DNA of 64,000 bases from Photorhabdus akhurstii (GTDB lineage Bacteria; Pseudomonadota; Gammaproteobacteria; Enterobacterales; Enterobacteriaceae), in contig NZ_RCWE01000008.1 of NCBI RefSeq assembly GCF_018448925.1, positions 115,411-179,410 of the forward strand, in the 5' to 3' direction. The position numbers and the translations under genes are program-made. The notes below the pieces were generated by a model that ran no database searches, was not told the DNA's origin, and saw only the letters and a list, made by a program, of their open reading frames with translations. Positions 9,111-18,071 of this stretch are shown here, in pieces. Position 1 is the stretch's first letter. Each line of letters starts with the position of its first letter.

Positions 9111-9485
9111 TAACGATTCCTCATGAACTTAAACTGGTGGTTTTAAGATGCATTTATTAATATATTAATAAACCACAAGGCGCACTGTTGCAATATGTTA
9201 ATGTGTTTGTTAATTTTAATTGTGATCTCAGTAACAATATCTCTACTAAATTTATTTTTTATCGTTATTAATCAGTGTGTTAATCTTTTTGTGGATAAAG
9301 TGATTGCTCCTGTATTAACCTTTTATTAACCTGATTTTCAGAGTTTATTTTTATTTACTTATTAATATTTTTATGATTTTTTCTTTGTGGTTGATTGAGG
9401 GACGTGCTAGTCTTTTTTATTGTGGTTATAGAGTGAGATAGCACTCGTAAATCAGTAATTAACTAAATAAGAGCCTTCATTACCC
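9111..9485. promoter_or_regulatory. Divergent hpaG1/hpaR control region
   Basis: A 375-bp AT-rich gap between the divergently read hpaG1 and hpaR. It holds the palindrome at 9153-9172 and several near copies of TTAATATATTAA-like sequence (around 9186-9215, 9266-9285 and 9352-9372). No gene is visible. In E. coli W, HpaR represses the meta-cleavage operon from sites in the equivalent place, so this is the expected regulatory region. Confidence 0.7.
9153..9172. promoter_or_regulatory. Candidate HpaR operator (perfect 20-bp palindrome)
   Basis: TTTATTAATATATTAATAAA is a perfect 10+10 palindrome about 45 bases upstream of the hpaG1 start and is flanked by GTGG / CCAC. MarR-family dimers bind AT-rich palindromes of this size. 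Assignment to HpaR is inferred from position. Confidence 0.55.
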
Positions 9486-9932
9486 ATGCATGAATCTCTG
9501 ACAATTGCATTACTTCAAGCGCGAGAAACCGCGATGGGTTTTTTTCGCCCAATCCTTAAAAGTCATAATTTGACTGAACAGCAGTGGCGTATTATCCGTG
9601 TCCTGGCTGATAATCGGTCGATTGATTTTTATGATTTATCTTGCCAGACCTGTATTCTTCGCCCAAGTTTGACTGGGATATTGACTCGCATGGAGCGTGA
9701 TGGCTTGATCTTTCGTCTTAAACCGATGAATGACCAACGTAAACTTTATGTTTCTTTAACCCCGGATGGTCAGAAACTTTATGAAAAGGCGAAAGAGCAG
9801 GTGGAACAGGGATATCAGGCTATTGAAAAAGCCTTTTCGCCGGAAAAACTGGTTCAGCTTTCAGCTTTGTTGGAAGAATTAATTGCTGTGGGCAATAACT
9901 CACAGATAAATACGGAAAAGGATATTAAATAA
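9486..9932 (+). CDS. hpaR: Homoprotocatechuate degradation operon repressor, MarR family
   Basis: MarR-type winged-helix regulator of 148 residues. The N-terminus MHESLTIALLQARETAMGFFRP and core LTEQQWRIIRVL match HpaR, with the wing at RMERDGLIFRLKPMNDQRK. It is divergent from the catabolic operon, as in E. coli. It is expected to repress hpaG1 onward and to be released by aromatic substrates. A bidirectional hairpin terminator follows. Confidence 0.93.
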   Translation: MHESLTIALLQARETAMGFFRPILKSHNLTEQQWRIIRVLADNRSIDFYDLSCQTCILRPSLTGILTRMERDGLIFRLKPMNDQRKLYVSLTPDGQKLYEKAKEQVEQGYQAIEKAFSPEKLVQLSALLEELIAVGNNSQINTEKDIK

Positions 9933-9973
9933 ATAGCATCTTTATTGAAAATGATGGTAATGAATAATAGTAA

Positions 9974-9997
9974 AATTGCTGAACAGAATCAGCAATT
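9974..9997. terminator. Bidirectional hairpin terminator between hpaR and the PPTase gene
   Basis: Perfect 9-bp stem (AATTGCTGA / TCAGCAATT) with a 6-base loop between two convergent genes. The flanks are AT-rich on both strands. It is well placed to end both hpaR and the phosphopantetheinyl transferase transcript. Confidence 0.65.
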
Positions 9998-10008
9998 ATC
10001 AGTTTTGG

Positions 10009-10752
10009 CTATTGAATAACTAACGTTAATATTTCCTGTGGGTAGATAATAAATTGCCCACGAAATATTGTGCCTGTTGGGTAATGATGGGTGAGCGTTT
10101 CCCGCAACATTAATGTTATTTCATTATTTTCTAGGGATAGGGCAGTAATTTCAGCCGCTTCAAAGCCAAAGAACCGTTTTACTTGTGGATATAGCGCTTT
10201 ATACAAGCTCTCTTTTACAGAGAAAGCAAGGGTAAACGCTTGTTCAAGTGGTAAATGACAATGTTTTAGCAGTTGAATTTCCCTGTCATTCACAATCATT
10301 CTTGTGATTTCATCCATATTTTGACGATCGACGATAGCTTCTACATCGACACCAATTAATCTGTTATGAGTTTGCGGCGCAGCCAGCACAATTGCACAAT
10401 GAGTTGAATGAGAAACAGAACCGCAAATACCTTCCGGCCAGATTGGAGCGCGATCATTACCGGAGATCAAATTAAATTCCGGTTGCCCTAATTGCGCTAA
10501 AAGTTGTCTGGCGCAATAACGAGCCGCCAGATATTCAGCCCGCCGTTTCTTGACGGCTTTAGCTAATGTAGCAGGGAAGGGGAGATTTAATTGATTGAAC
10601 AATTCATCGTGATAATGTGAAAGTTCAAAACGAGTTTGCCAGAAATGCACTTGGGGGTTATTAACAACCGTTCCATACTCGATTTGAGTGATAAATCCGT
10701 TGTCATATTCTGGCAGCGGCGCTTGATTGGTGTGTATAACTGTCTGTTCCAT
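10009..10752 (-). CDS. 4'-phosphopantetheinyl transferase, EntD/NgrA type
   Basis: Transfers the phosphopantetheine arm of CoA to carrier domains of peptide and polyketide synthases. It has 247 residues. The family motifs are clear: SGNDRAPIWPEGICGSVSHS, GVDVE (D136, E138) that holds Mg, and FSVKESLYKAL (K180, E181). In Photorhabdus an EntD-like enzyme (NgrA) is needed for siderophore and antibiotic production and for nematode growth. This could be that gene, but the identity is inferred from family and organism. A relic NRPS fragment lies 13 kb away at 23204. Confidence 0.9.
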   Translation of the reverse strand: MEQTVIHTNQAPLPEYDNGFITQIEYGTVVNNPQVHFWQTRFELSHYHDELFNQLNLPFPATLAKAVKKRRAEYLAARYCARQLLAQLGQPEFNLISGNDRAPIWPEGICGSVSHSTHCAIVLAAPQTHNRLIGVDVEAIVDRQNMDEITRMIVNDREIQLLKHCHLPLEQAFTLAFSVKESLYKALYPQVKRFFGFEAAEITALSLENNEITLMLRETLTHHYPTGTIFRGQFIIYPQEILTLVIQ

Positions 10753-10797
10753 GTTGATTATCCTGATAATGAAATATCCTACAGTCTATACTTAATA

Positions 10798-11808
10798 TCA
10801 CTCATATTGAACGGTAAAATGTGCTGTGGCATTAGCTTTTCCAGCTGTTATTCTATCATCGGTTTGGTAATAGCGGGCAGTGAAAGGTAAATTATAACGA
10901 GCATTCCTGTCAGAATGACCGACGACAAATGGTTTCCCAATAGGAACGGGTGTTCCCATATATAAGATTTGCACACCAACCCCTTTTGCTGTATTTGTTG
11001 GATTATCTTTGTTTAATTGAATAATACTCTCTGGGGCGCCATTGATTGTTCTTGCTGAAAATGTAATGGTAGGTTCGATTCTTTCTGTACATTCAATGCC
11101 GATATTAAAATCAGCATGACCGGCAGTTGTTCCTTTTCCTTTAAACGAAGAACTATAAACATCATGAAATCTAACGGTTTGATCGCCAGATAGCGCCATA
11201 CAGCCTTGAGCAGTAACATGATATCTTGTTTTATTTCTTATTGTTATTAGACGGATGCCGTTCGATGTTTGTAATAGGGAAATTATTCCAGCATGTAGTG
11301 ATCTTCCCGATTTAATTGCGCCTTCTTTATAGAGATAAACATCAATATCACCGATATCTTTCCAGGTGATTTTTTTCTTTTCTGGAGGATAATAGATATA
11401 ACTTCTGCCATCCATTGTGGGATATTTCATATTATTTAAATTACCGGTAGAAGCAACAAAATATAAATAGAGGTTATCTATACCTGTTGTTAATTTTCCG
11501 GTCCCATGCTCCGTATTACCTGCCATGCTAGGATAAACACTTTCACCAAAAACCAAATATCCGTTGTCATCACATGAAAAAATAGGATCATTTATATTAA
11601 GCCCCATACTGCTAGCTAACTGTTCAGCACTAAATCTGGCGACATGAATACTTTTAGTGTTTGATGTATTTAAGTTTAATTTAAGTGAATTTAAATCAAA
11701 ATATACAGTGCCGCTACTCGTTGTGGATTCTGAGATGCAAGCAGCATATACTTTATTGATACTAAACAGTAAAACAGCAGAAATTAATAACCGTAAATAA
11801 GATTTCAT
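10798..11808 (-). CDS. Fimbrial adhesin-like minor subunit (second copy)
   Basis: Secreted protein of 336 residues and last gene of the fimbrial operon. A signal peptide is visible (MKSYLRLLISAVLLFSINKVYA). The C-terminal half has a type 1 pilin-like domain ending in alternating hydrophobic residues and a penultimate Tyr (ATAHFTVQYE), as expected for donor-strand exchange. It is a paralogue of the protein at 12086-13066; both carry YYQTDD.IT.G.ANA near the end and GVGVQ segments. The long N-terminal half suggests a two-domain tip adhesin. Receptor unknown. Confidence 0.75.
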   Translation of the reverse strand: MKSYLRLLISAVLLFSINKVYAACISESTTSSGTVYFDLNSLKLNLNTSNTKSIHVARFSAEQLASSMGLNINDPIFSCDDNGYLVFGESVYPSMAGNTEHGTGKLTTGIDNLYLYFVASTGNLNNMKYPTMDGRSYIYYPPEKKKITWKDIGDIDVYLYKEGAIKSGRSLHAGIISLLQTSNGIRLITIRNKTRYHVTAQGCMALSGDQTVRFHDVYSSSFKGKGTTAGHADFNIGIECTERIEPTITFSARTINGAPESIIQLNKDNPTNTAKGVGVQILYMGTPVPIGKPFVVGHSDRNARYNLPFTARYYQTDDRITAGKANATAHFTVQYE

Positions 11809-11844
11809 ATCTATGCCTGTTGAGATTTATTCTTAATTACTGAC

Positions 11845-11892
11845 AACGCAATTTACTAATAACGCAATTTACTAATAACGCGATTTATTAAT
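11845..11892. repeat. 16-bp tandem repeat, three copies
   Basis: AACGCAATTTACTAAT occurs twice in succession and a third time with two substitutions (AACGCGATTTATTAAT). It lies at the extreme end of the usher 3' relic and appears to be a local expansion of the sequence that follows the true usher stop. No function is evident. Confidence 0.8.
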
Positions 11893-12034
11893 AATACAAC
11901 GAAGCGAGAGTAGCGCCATTATCTTCCCGATATAATTTATTAGTGAAATTAATATGGCAGCTTTATCTAGTGTCTAAATCAGGTTTTAATTCTGCTGTAT
12001 TATTAACATCACTGAGGAAAATGTCTCTTGTTTC
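11888..12034 (-). pseudogene. Relic of a second usher C-terminus
   Basis: The minus strand here encodes FLSDVNNTAELKPDLDTR, an in-frame TAA, then SCHINFTNKLYREDNGATL. This aligns without gaps to the last residues of the intact usher (FLSGVSDTAKLTADLGDK and NCHIQFDSKLYQKINGI). It sits between the two adhesin paralogues exactly as the true usher end sits before the first one. The simplest reading is a tandem duplication of usher tail plus adhesin gene, after which the redundant usher tail decayed. Confidence 0.85.
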
Positions 12035-12085
12035 TAATGTTATCGTGATGTTAATAATTTAAGTTAAATTATATGGTTTGTAAAG

Positions 12086-13066
12086 CTATTTGTATTCAAT
12101 TGTAAATTGCACTGATGCATTAGCGGTTCCACCTGTTATGGTATCATCAGTTTGATAGTAATGAGCGGAAAGGGGAATAGAATAAACCCCGATCCTACCG
12201 GAAGGAGTGACTGTAATCGGTTTTCGCATAGCAACAGGTACTCCTTTATGGATCATTTGAACACCAACGCCTTTAGCTTCTTTTCCTGAACCGTATTTGT
12301 TTAATCTAATAACACTATCCTTATCTTTGTCAGGTACTTCTGCAATGGTTTCTCCTGAAAAAACTATGGTAGGAAGAATATTACCTTTGCATTCAATCGA
12401 TATATAAAAGGAAAAACGTTTACTTGCTGCTTGCCATTTCCCATTGAAATCAGAAATTTTATGGCGGCCTAAAACCAGTTTCCGGTATGGTGTTGATGTC
12501 ATACAACTGGTATTTTCAATGACATTTTCTTTGTCATATTTGATTCTTATTAACTCTTTATTATCATATGTTGATAAAGATGAAATTAATCCTTTTTTTA
12601 ATTTATCTCCTGGTGTTAAATCTCCATCTTGGTAAAGGTACACCTGTACTTCACCTATATCCTTTAAACTTAATTTTTTATTTTCAGGATTACTTTTTCC
12701 ACTTCCAAGGTATTTTACGTAAAAATATATATTATTTGCATTTGTTTTTATCAGGCCGCTATCGTTAGGATTATTAGCAGATGCTATTCTATTTGGTGCT
12801 GTTTTAAAGAGAATTGTTGCATCACTGTCACAATTAGCAATAGCTGAGTCAGCTTTAATATCTATTTTGCTAGCTAGTTCCATTGGTCCATATTGTGCGA
12901 TGAGAATATATGCGTTATGGTTATTACGTGAATTGATAATTTCATTTATATCAACATTTAAATCAATTGCTTTAAAATTCTTGCTTAATTTACATGAGGC
13001 AATTGATTTTGTAACATTGAATAATGTTAATAATAATATTGCTAATATAATTAGTTTGTTTCTCAT
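12086..13066 (-). CDS. Fimbrial adhesin-like minor subunit (first copy)
   Basis: Secreted protein of 326 residues directly downstream of the usher (27 bases). Signal peptide MRNKLIILAILLLTLFNVTKS; C-terminal pilin-like domain ending ANASVQFTIEYK. Paralogous over its whole length to 10798-11808, though diverged, especially in the N-terminal half. Likely a tip adhesin or adaptor. Which of the two is at the tip cannot be told from sequence. Confidence 0.75.
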   Translation of the reverse strand: MRNKLIILAILLLTLFNVTKSIASCKLSKNFKAIDLNVDINEIINSRNNHNAYILIAQYGPMELASKIDIKADSAIANCDSDATILFKTAPNRIASANNPNDSGLIKTNANNIYFYVKYLGSGKSNPENKKLSLKDIGEVQVYLYQDGDLTPGDKLKKGLISSLSTYDNKELIRIKYDKENVIENTSCMTSTPYRKLVLGRHKISDFNGKWQAASKRFSFYISIECKGNILPTIVFSGETIAEVPDKDKDSVIRLNKYGSGKEAKGVGVQMIHKGVPVAMRKPITVTPSGRIGVYSIPLSAHYYQTDDTITGGTANASVQFTIEYK

Positions 13067-13093
13067 ACTTTCCCTGAATAAATACTACTTTAA

Positions 13094-15601
13094 TTACTGA
13101 CAATGCAATGAAGTCAGAATAATACCATTAATTTTTTGATATAATTTACTATCAAATTGAATATGACAGTTTTGTTTATCGCCTAAATCGGCTGTTAATT
13201 TTGCTGTGTCACTCACACCACTGAGGAAAACTTCTCCCTTTTCATTCACCATACCATTAACGCCATTTGGACCCGTAATGACTGTGCCGAATGGAAGTTT
13301 CTTACCGTGATGTTGTAAAGTTAAAAATACTCGATGACCAACACGAATAGAATAATCCGCCAATACTAAAGCCCCCTTGGTTGGAATGACCTTTGTGGTT
13401 GGATTATCAATATCTACGTCATCACCGAATGTATTGGTATCAAGAGATAACATATTTTCCCGATATTGCGATATATAAGGCACAACGGTATATCCTCGCC
13501 AATCTGTACTGATAGAGGTATTATTCAGTACCTTGGCATTGGTTGCTCCGGGGGCACGAATTAAAGCACTGGAGCCGCTTTCGCTAATATTTTGCGCCAG
13601 GGTAACGCCATAGGGATGGGCAATAATCGCTCCCTCTAATCCATAATTAACCCGCTGATTTTTTCTATGATCAGTAGTGTAACCTACATTAATTGAACCA
13701 TATGAACCTCGGTAATATAAACTAGCGGCATTACCTGATTCTTTTTCTTTCTCTGATTTTTCATAACTGTAATTTTGAGAAATAGTATAGTTCAGATTCT
13801 GTTGTTCCAGTAAAGAGCCGGATAATGTCATTGAATGCTGGCTGCTGCCGTTGATGTTATAGGAGGTATCATAATCTACCGATGCACTATGATTGTTTGA
13901 TGGCAGCCATTTATCCAGAGGAATACTGATATTGAATGAAAATACTTGATCGTTATTAATGTTTGAGCGATTACGATGGTAATTATAGCTCAATGACAAA
14001 GAGATATCACGAATATTAGTATTATAGGACATAGAATATGACTGATTCTTACTGGTTTTATCTTGCCAGTAATCTTGTTGCCAGGCCGATAATGAAAGGC
14101 TGCCATATTGCCCTAAGCTTTGGCCCATTGTTATTTGCATCCGGTTTTTAGGCGCGCTATTTCTGTTATTATCCGTAAATTGGTGGTTATTATTGGTATA
14201 GTTATTATAGGAATAGTTATTAGCATCGCTAAAGCTGTAATAACCATTGGTATTGTAGCGATAACCTGCCAATGTCACCGTTGTATTGGTTTCAGTAAAA
14301 CCTTTACTGTAGCGTATTTGATAAGATTGTCCGCTTTTCTTTTCTCCATTTGGGAAATGAGTTGCTGCATTGGTGACATCGATTGATACCGCGCCAATTT
14401 TTCCTAAATTATGTCCTAAACCTAATGCATGACTTTGATAGTCAGAAGAAACAATAACTCCGCCATAAATGGTGGTGCTATCCCATAGCCCGTAAATAGC
14501 TTCTGTCTGAATAAATCTTTTTTTACTAGCCTGTTTGCCACCGCTGAATTTACCGATATTAGCAAAATATTTCATTTGACCGGAACGGATCATCAATGGT
14601 GAGGCAGCAAAGGGCTGAGTAAATTTTCTGACATTGCCATTCTCTTCATAAATGGATATTTCCAGATCACCATTCAGGTTACTGGGGTAAATATCAGTAA
14701 TTTCAAAAGCGCCGGGTGGAACAAAAGTTTGATAAATAATATTATCTTTCTGGTGCACTTCTACTCTTGCGTGAGTCATCGCGATACCGCGTACAACAGG
14801 CGCAAACCCTTGTTGGCTATCTGGCAACATTTGGCTATCAGACATCAATTTAATGCCATTAAAGGTGAAACTATCGAATACCATGCTATCGGTGGATGTT
14901 TCGCCTAATACCAGTCGAGATCTCAATGGTCGAATATCCCGTTCAGCATAGGCTTTAAGCGATTTCCATTCAGATGTTGTACCGGTATGGTTGTAGTAAC
15001 TATTATGACGAATTCGCCACGGACCTAAATTAAAGCCGCTACGTAAATTCAGATATTGATTCTGTTCACTTTGATTTTTGTTCCAGGATTGCATTCCTGT
15101 TAAATGATAATTGGTGAAAAACATCGGCAAACCATCATCCCATTGATCAGGAGAGATATCTCCCCTGATTTGTGATTGCATGGCAGCTTGCGGAAAATTC
15201 AACATCAGCGTCAGAGCGCTTAAATCCAGTTCTGCTGACGCCTGTTTAATATATTTTTCCGGTTGAGAAATGATCTCTTGTTCAGCAAGGGATGCTAATT
15301 CTGGGAAGCTTGCTGTTTTTACCCCGATTTCTTTCAATAAACTGATAGATAATTCAGGACAAAGTTTTTCACCACAGTTAATAAAGGATAGGCTTTTAAC
15401 GCCGATATCCTTTTTATTGACGATAACATTAACTTTATAGACGCCTGGAATGTGGGAGTCCGTTTTTGCCAAACTCTCCAGATTAATATTTTCTTTGTCT
15501 TCGTCTGATAGTTGTAATGCATTGATATCGAAATACAGCTCTGCATATGCTGGCAACGATAAACAACAAATCATTAAAGCAAAACTGATTATTTTTTTCA
15601 C
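13094..15601 (-). CDS. Outer-membrane fimbrial usher (FimD/PapC family)
   Basis: Forms the outer-membrane pore for pilus assembly. I choose the GTG at 15601 as start because it gives a clean signal peptide (MKKIISFALMICCLSLPAYA); an in-frame TTG at 15619 adds six residues. The protein is about 835 residues with an N-terminal periplasmic domain (ELYFDINALQL), a long beta-barrel, the plug region, and C-terminal domains with GVNGMVNEKGEVFLSGV and two late cysteines. Neighbours are the chaperone upstream and an adhesin downstream. Confidence 0.93.
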   Translation of the reverse strand: MKKIISFALMICCLSLPAYAELYFDINALQLSDEDKENINLESLAKTDSHIPGVYKVNVIVNKKDIGVKSLSFINCGEKLCPELSISLLKEIGVKTASFPELASLAEQEIISQPEKYIKQASAELDLSALTLMLNFPQAAMQSQIRGDISPDQWDDGLPMFFTNYHLTGMQSWNKNQSEQNQYLNLRSGFNLGPWRIRHNSYYNHTGTTSEWKSLKAYAERDIRPLRSRLVLGETSTDSMVFDSFTFNGIKLMSDSQMLPDSQQGFAPVVRGIAMTHARVEVHQKDNIIYQTFVPPGAFEITDIYPSNLNGDLEISIYEENGNVRKFTQPFAASPLMIRSGQMKYFANIGKFSGGKQASKKRFIQTEAIYGLWDSTTIYGGVIVSSDYQSHALGLGHNLGKIGAVSIDVTNAATHFPNGEKKSGQSYQIRYSKGFTETNTTVTLAGYRYNTNGYYSFSDANNYSYNNYTNNNHQFTDNNRNSAPKNRMQITMGQSLGQYGSLSLSAWQQDYWQDKTSKNQSYSMSYNTNIRDISLSLSYNYHRNRSNINNDQVFSFNISIPLDKWLPSNNHSASVDYDTSYNINGSSQHSMTLSGSLLEQQNLNYTISQNYSYEKSEKEKESGNAASLYYRGSYGSINVGYTTDHRKNQRVNYGLEGAIIAHPYGVTLAQNISESGSSALIRAPGATNAKVLNNTSISTDWRGYTVVPYISQYRENMLSLDTNTFGDDVDIDNPTTKVIPTKGALVLADYSIRVGHRVFLTLQHHGKKLPFGTVITGPNGVNGMVNEKGEVFLSGVSDTAKLTADLGDKQNCHIQFDSKLYQKINGIILTSLHCQ

Positions 15602-15624
15602 AATACACTCATCAGACAATATTA

Positions 15625-16293
15625 TCAGAAATTAAACTGGCGCTCTTCTGTTGTGCCACCGTAATCATTGATAGCAGTCAGAGTCACGTTTTTTATGCCA
15701 TTTTGGGCTGAAAATACCTTATGACTAAAAGGGGGAATAAATCCGGGTCTGGGTATTAATGTTCCGTTAATTTTCATCTCATTAAGATTAACGTAATAAG
15801 CCGTGGGGTTAGTTAATTGAACACCATTGGCATTACGTGATGCTTCCAAACGATTAATAGCATCATTAGCATCGTTATCAGATAGCCCGGATGGACGATA
15901 AATCAATTTGATAATGTTTTTTATCGTGATGATCATCTTGCTATTGTCATTTTTTTCAACTGCCGGAATCGCATTGACATTGAGTAAAAATATCGATTCC
16001 CTATCCGCAGGCAGATGATTGCCGATATATGAAACACGAATTTGGTGCTCGCTCTCTTTCGACATCTTAAACAATGGTGGGGTAATAACGAACGGTACTT
16101 TATTTTGACTGTTATCGATATTATCTACCCACGACTGTACAAGGTAAGGTCTTTCTGTATCCGAATTGGTGATAGAAATTGTGGCTTCTTTTTGTGAGCC
16201 ATTATAGATCAGGCGAGTTCCGCCTAAGGTTATTCCTGCCTGTGTCTGAAATGTAAATATGGCAAGAATAAATGAAATAATAATACGAAACAC
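15625..16293 (-). CDS. Periplasmic fimbrial chaperone (PapD/FimC family)
   Basis: Immunoglobulin-like pilin chaperone of 222 residues. Signal peptide MFRIIISFILAIFTFQTQA, followed by GITLGGTRLIYNG with the usual subunit-anchoring Arg. The G1/F1 region holds FLLNVNAIPAVEKN and the conserved IKLIYRPSGL. It ends 23 bases before the chosen usher start. It receives pilin subunits from the Sec pathway and passes them to the usher. Confidence 0.94.
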   Translation of the reverse strand: MFRIIISFILAIFTFQTQAGITLGGTRLIYNGSQKEATISITNSDTERPYLVQSWVDNIDNSQNKVPFVITPPLFKMSKESEHQIRVSYIGNHLPADRESIFLLNVNAIPAVEKNDNSKMIITIKNIIKLIYRPSGLSDNDANDAINRLEASRNANGVQLTNPTAYYVNLNEMKINGTLIPRPGFIPPFSHKVFSAQNGIKNVTLTAINDYGGTTEERQFNF

Positions 16294-16350
16294 TTTTATT
16301 CCTTAAACTAAAAATGACTCACAGGATGAAATAAATACTTGTGTATTATC

Positions 16351-16875
16351 TTATGGGTAAGAAATTGTAAAATTTATATCGCGGGTAAAACTACCTGCGG
16401 TGACTGTAGCCGCGGTTGACACTAATTTAGATTCAAGATTAAAACTTGTATCTCCTGCTACACCGGGTATTTTAATAGAATCTCCAGGTTTTATTGGAGT
16501 ACTACTACCTGATTTATATAGAGCAATAGCAATATTTTTAGCTGTACTAGATGATAAAATTTTAAAATAATTACCATCGCTAGTTTTATCTGTATCATCA
16601 AATTTAACATCAAATCCTTTCAGATCAGGACAGCCTGTAAGGTTAACTGTGAATGATTTAGGATCAGAGAATTTTCCTGCCTTTCCATCTAATTTCGATT
16701 TATGTACATTATCAAAATTTACAGCTATATCCTTACCAGAAGTACCTTTAACAGTGCAAGTTTGTTCAATAATCGTTCCTCGGAATTTAATAGTTCCATC
16801 ATAAGATAATGCACTGAAACTACTAAAAATCCCTAATACTGCTACTAAAGAAGCCAAAATAAAATTCTTTTTCAT
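16351..16875 (-). CDS. Major fimbrial subunit, type 1 pilin family
   Basis: First gene of the operon, encoding 174 residues. Signal peptide MKKNFILASLVAVLGIFSSFSALS, a disulfide pair (QTCTVKG and TGCPDL), a Gly-rich core and the terminal motif FTRDINFTISYP with penultimate Tyr. It has the expected size for a structural pilin. A 1.2-kb AT-rich region upstream should contain the operon promoter. Confidence 0.92.
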   Translation of the reverse strand: MKKNFILASLVAVLGIFSSFSALSYDGTIKFRGTIIEQTCTVKGTSGKDIAVNFDNVHKSKLDGKAGKFSDPKSFTVNLTGCPDLKGFDVKFDDTDKTSDGNYFKILSSSTAKNIAIALYKSGSSTPIKPGDSIKIPGVAGDTSFNLESKLVSTAATVTAGSFTRDINFTISYP

Positions 16876-18071
16876 TTAAAAATACCTTACCTTAATAAAT
16901 ATGTGTTTTAGTCCTGTCTATACAATAGAAATATACATCCAGCCATTATTATAGTTTAATGGTTGATGATATCATTAAAGTCATTTTTACATGGTAATAT
17001 AATGCAATCGCATATTTAACCATTTTTTACATATATCTTTAATTTATCCTAACTTAGTCATTGTTTCTCACCATGTTATAGTCTGCCTCATCTATATTCA
17101 TATTATTGATAATAATGTCTGATATTAATTTCTTTTCAGAAAAGAGTTGTTTTATTCTCTAAAATATCATCTATCGTTATAAATCTACTCGTGTTGTTAA
17201 TAATGATTCTTATTTTTATTAAGATGTTCTAAAATTTTACGACACGATAAGTCTCGTGTTAATAGCAAAATTCTTTTAATGTATTGCTAATAATGCAGTG
17301 AAAAGTGCTTATAGGCAAGGTGTATAGTACATATGGATAAATTCATCTTCACTATTTTTACTGAAATGGAAATTCAATAGCGATATTAATAAAAGTAGTC
17401 TATAGCTACTCAACGCAACACACTAGTATCTTACTCAAAGAAAGTGAATATTCTGATTGGGCGAACCGTAATATGTAATGCCATCGCATTAATGACATCA
17501 ATACGATCGGATAAACTGCCATCTTAACCACAGTTAAGATAACGAAAATTTCTTCTTATTTTTGTTAGAATCTTAAGTTGATTTCCAATCCAGAGTTTCT
17601 TCTTTGTTTTAGGTCTATTTCTCACTCGACGGAAAATAGTATTAACTAAAATATGATCTTTTTCAACAACTTAAACAAAAAAATAGTATTTTTTTTGCAA
17701 TTAATTAAAATTTCTTTCTATTTCATTGTGTTATAAGATTAAATTAATCGATTGATTGAGTTAATTCAATTAAGAAATAATAATGATGTTTATTTAATGT
17801 CTTATTTTTCATCATGATATAAATTAGACAAATTGATTCATTTTTGTCTTATTATTAATTCGGATATTCTATTGCTATTAGTGTGACTGTATATTTCATC
17901 ATCAAAATCATTAATCACAGTTTTAGTCATGGAAGAAATTAACCGGGCTGGAACCGAGCGTTAACAGATGTCAATCTATGTGGTGTATACATTTAGCGTT
18001 TCTGCCTGGTGGAGTAACATCGAAACAGTTAACAAGTTACTGTGCATTCGCATGAATAAGTGCAAATAACT
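16876..18071. other. 1.2-kb AT-rich intergenic region upstream of the fimbrial operon
   Basis: No gene of convincing length is visible on either strand. The DNA is very AT-rich and has many stops. Landmarks are a 6-bp hairpin near 17240 (ACACGA / TCGTGT), the hairpin at 17521-17540, and a slightly GC-richer stretch at 17455-17545. In that stretch the minus strand reads GSLSDRIDVINAMAL and may be a scrap of an old gene. I found no long inverted repeats that would frame an invertible promoter switch. The fimbrial promoter must lie in the part near 16900. Confidence 0.6.
17521..17540. terminator. Short perfect hairpin, possible terminator
   Basis: ATCTTAAC / GTTAAGAT, an 8-bp perfect stem with a 4-base loop, followed on the plus strand by an A/T-rich run. 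No gene ends here today. It may belong to the relic sequence just upstream. Confidence 0.35.
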
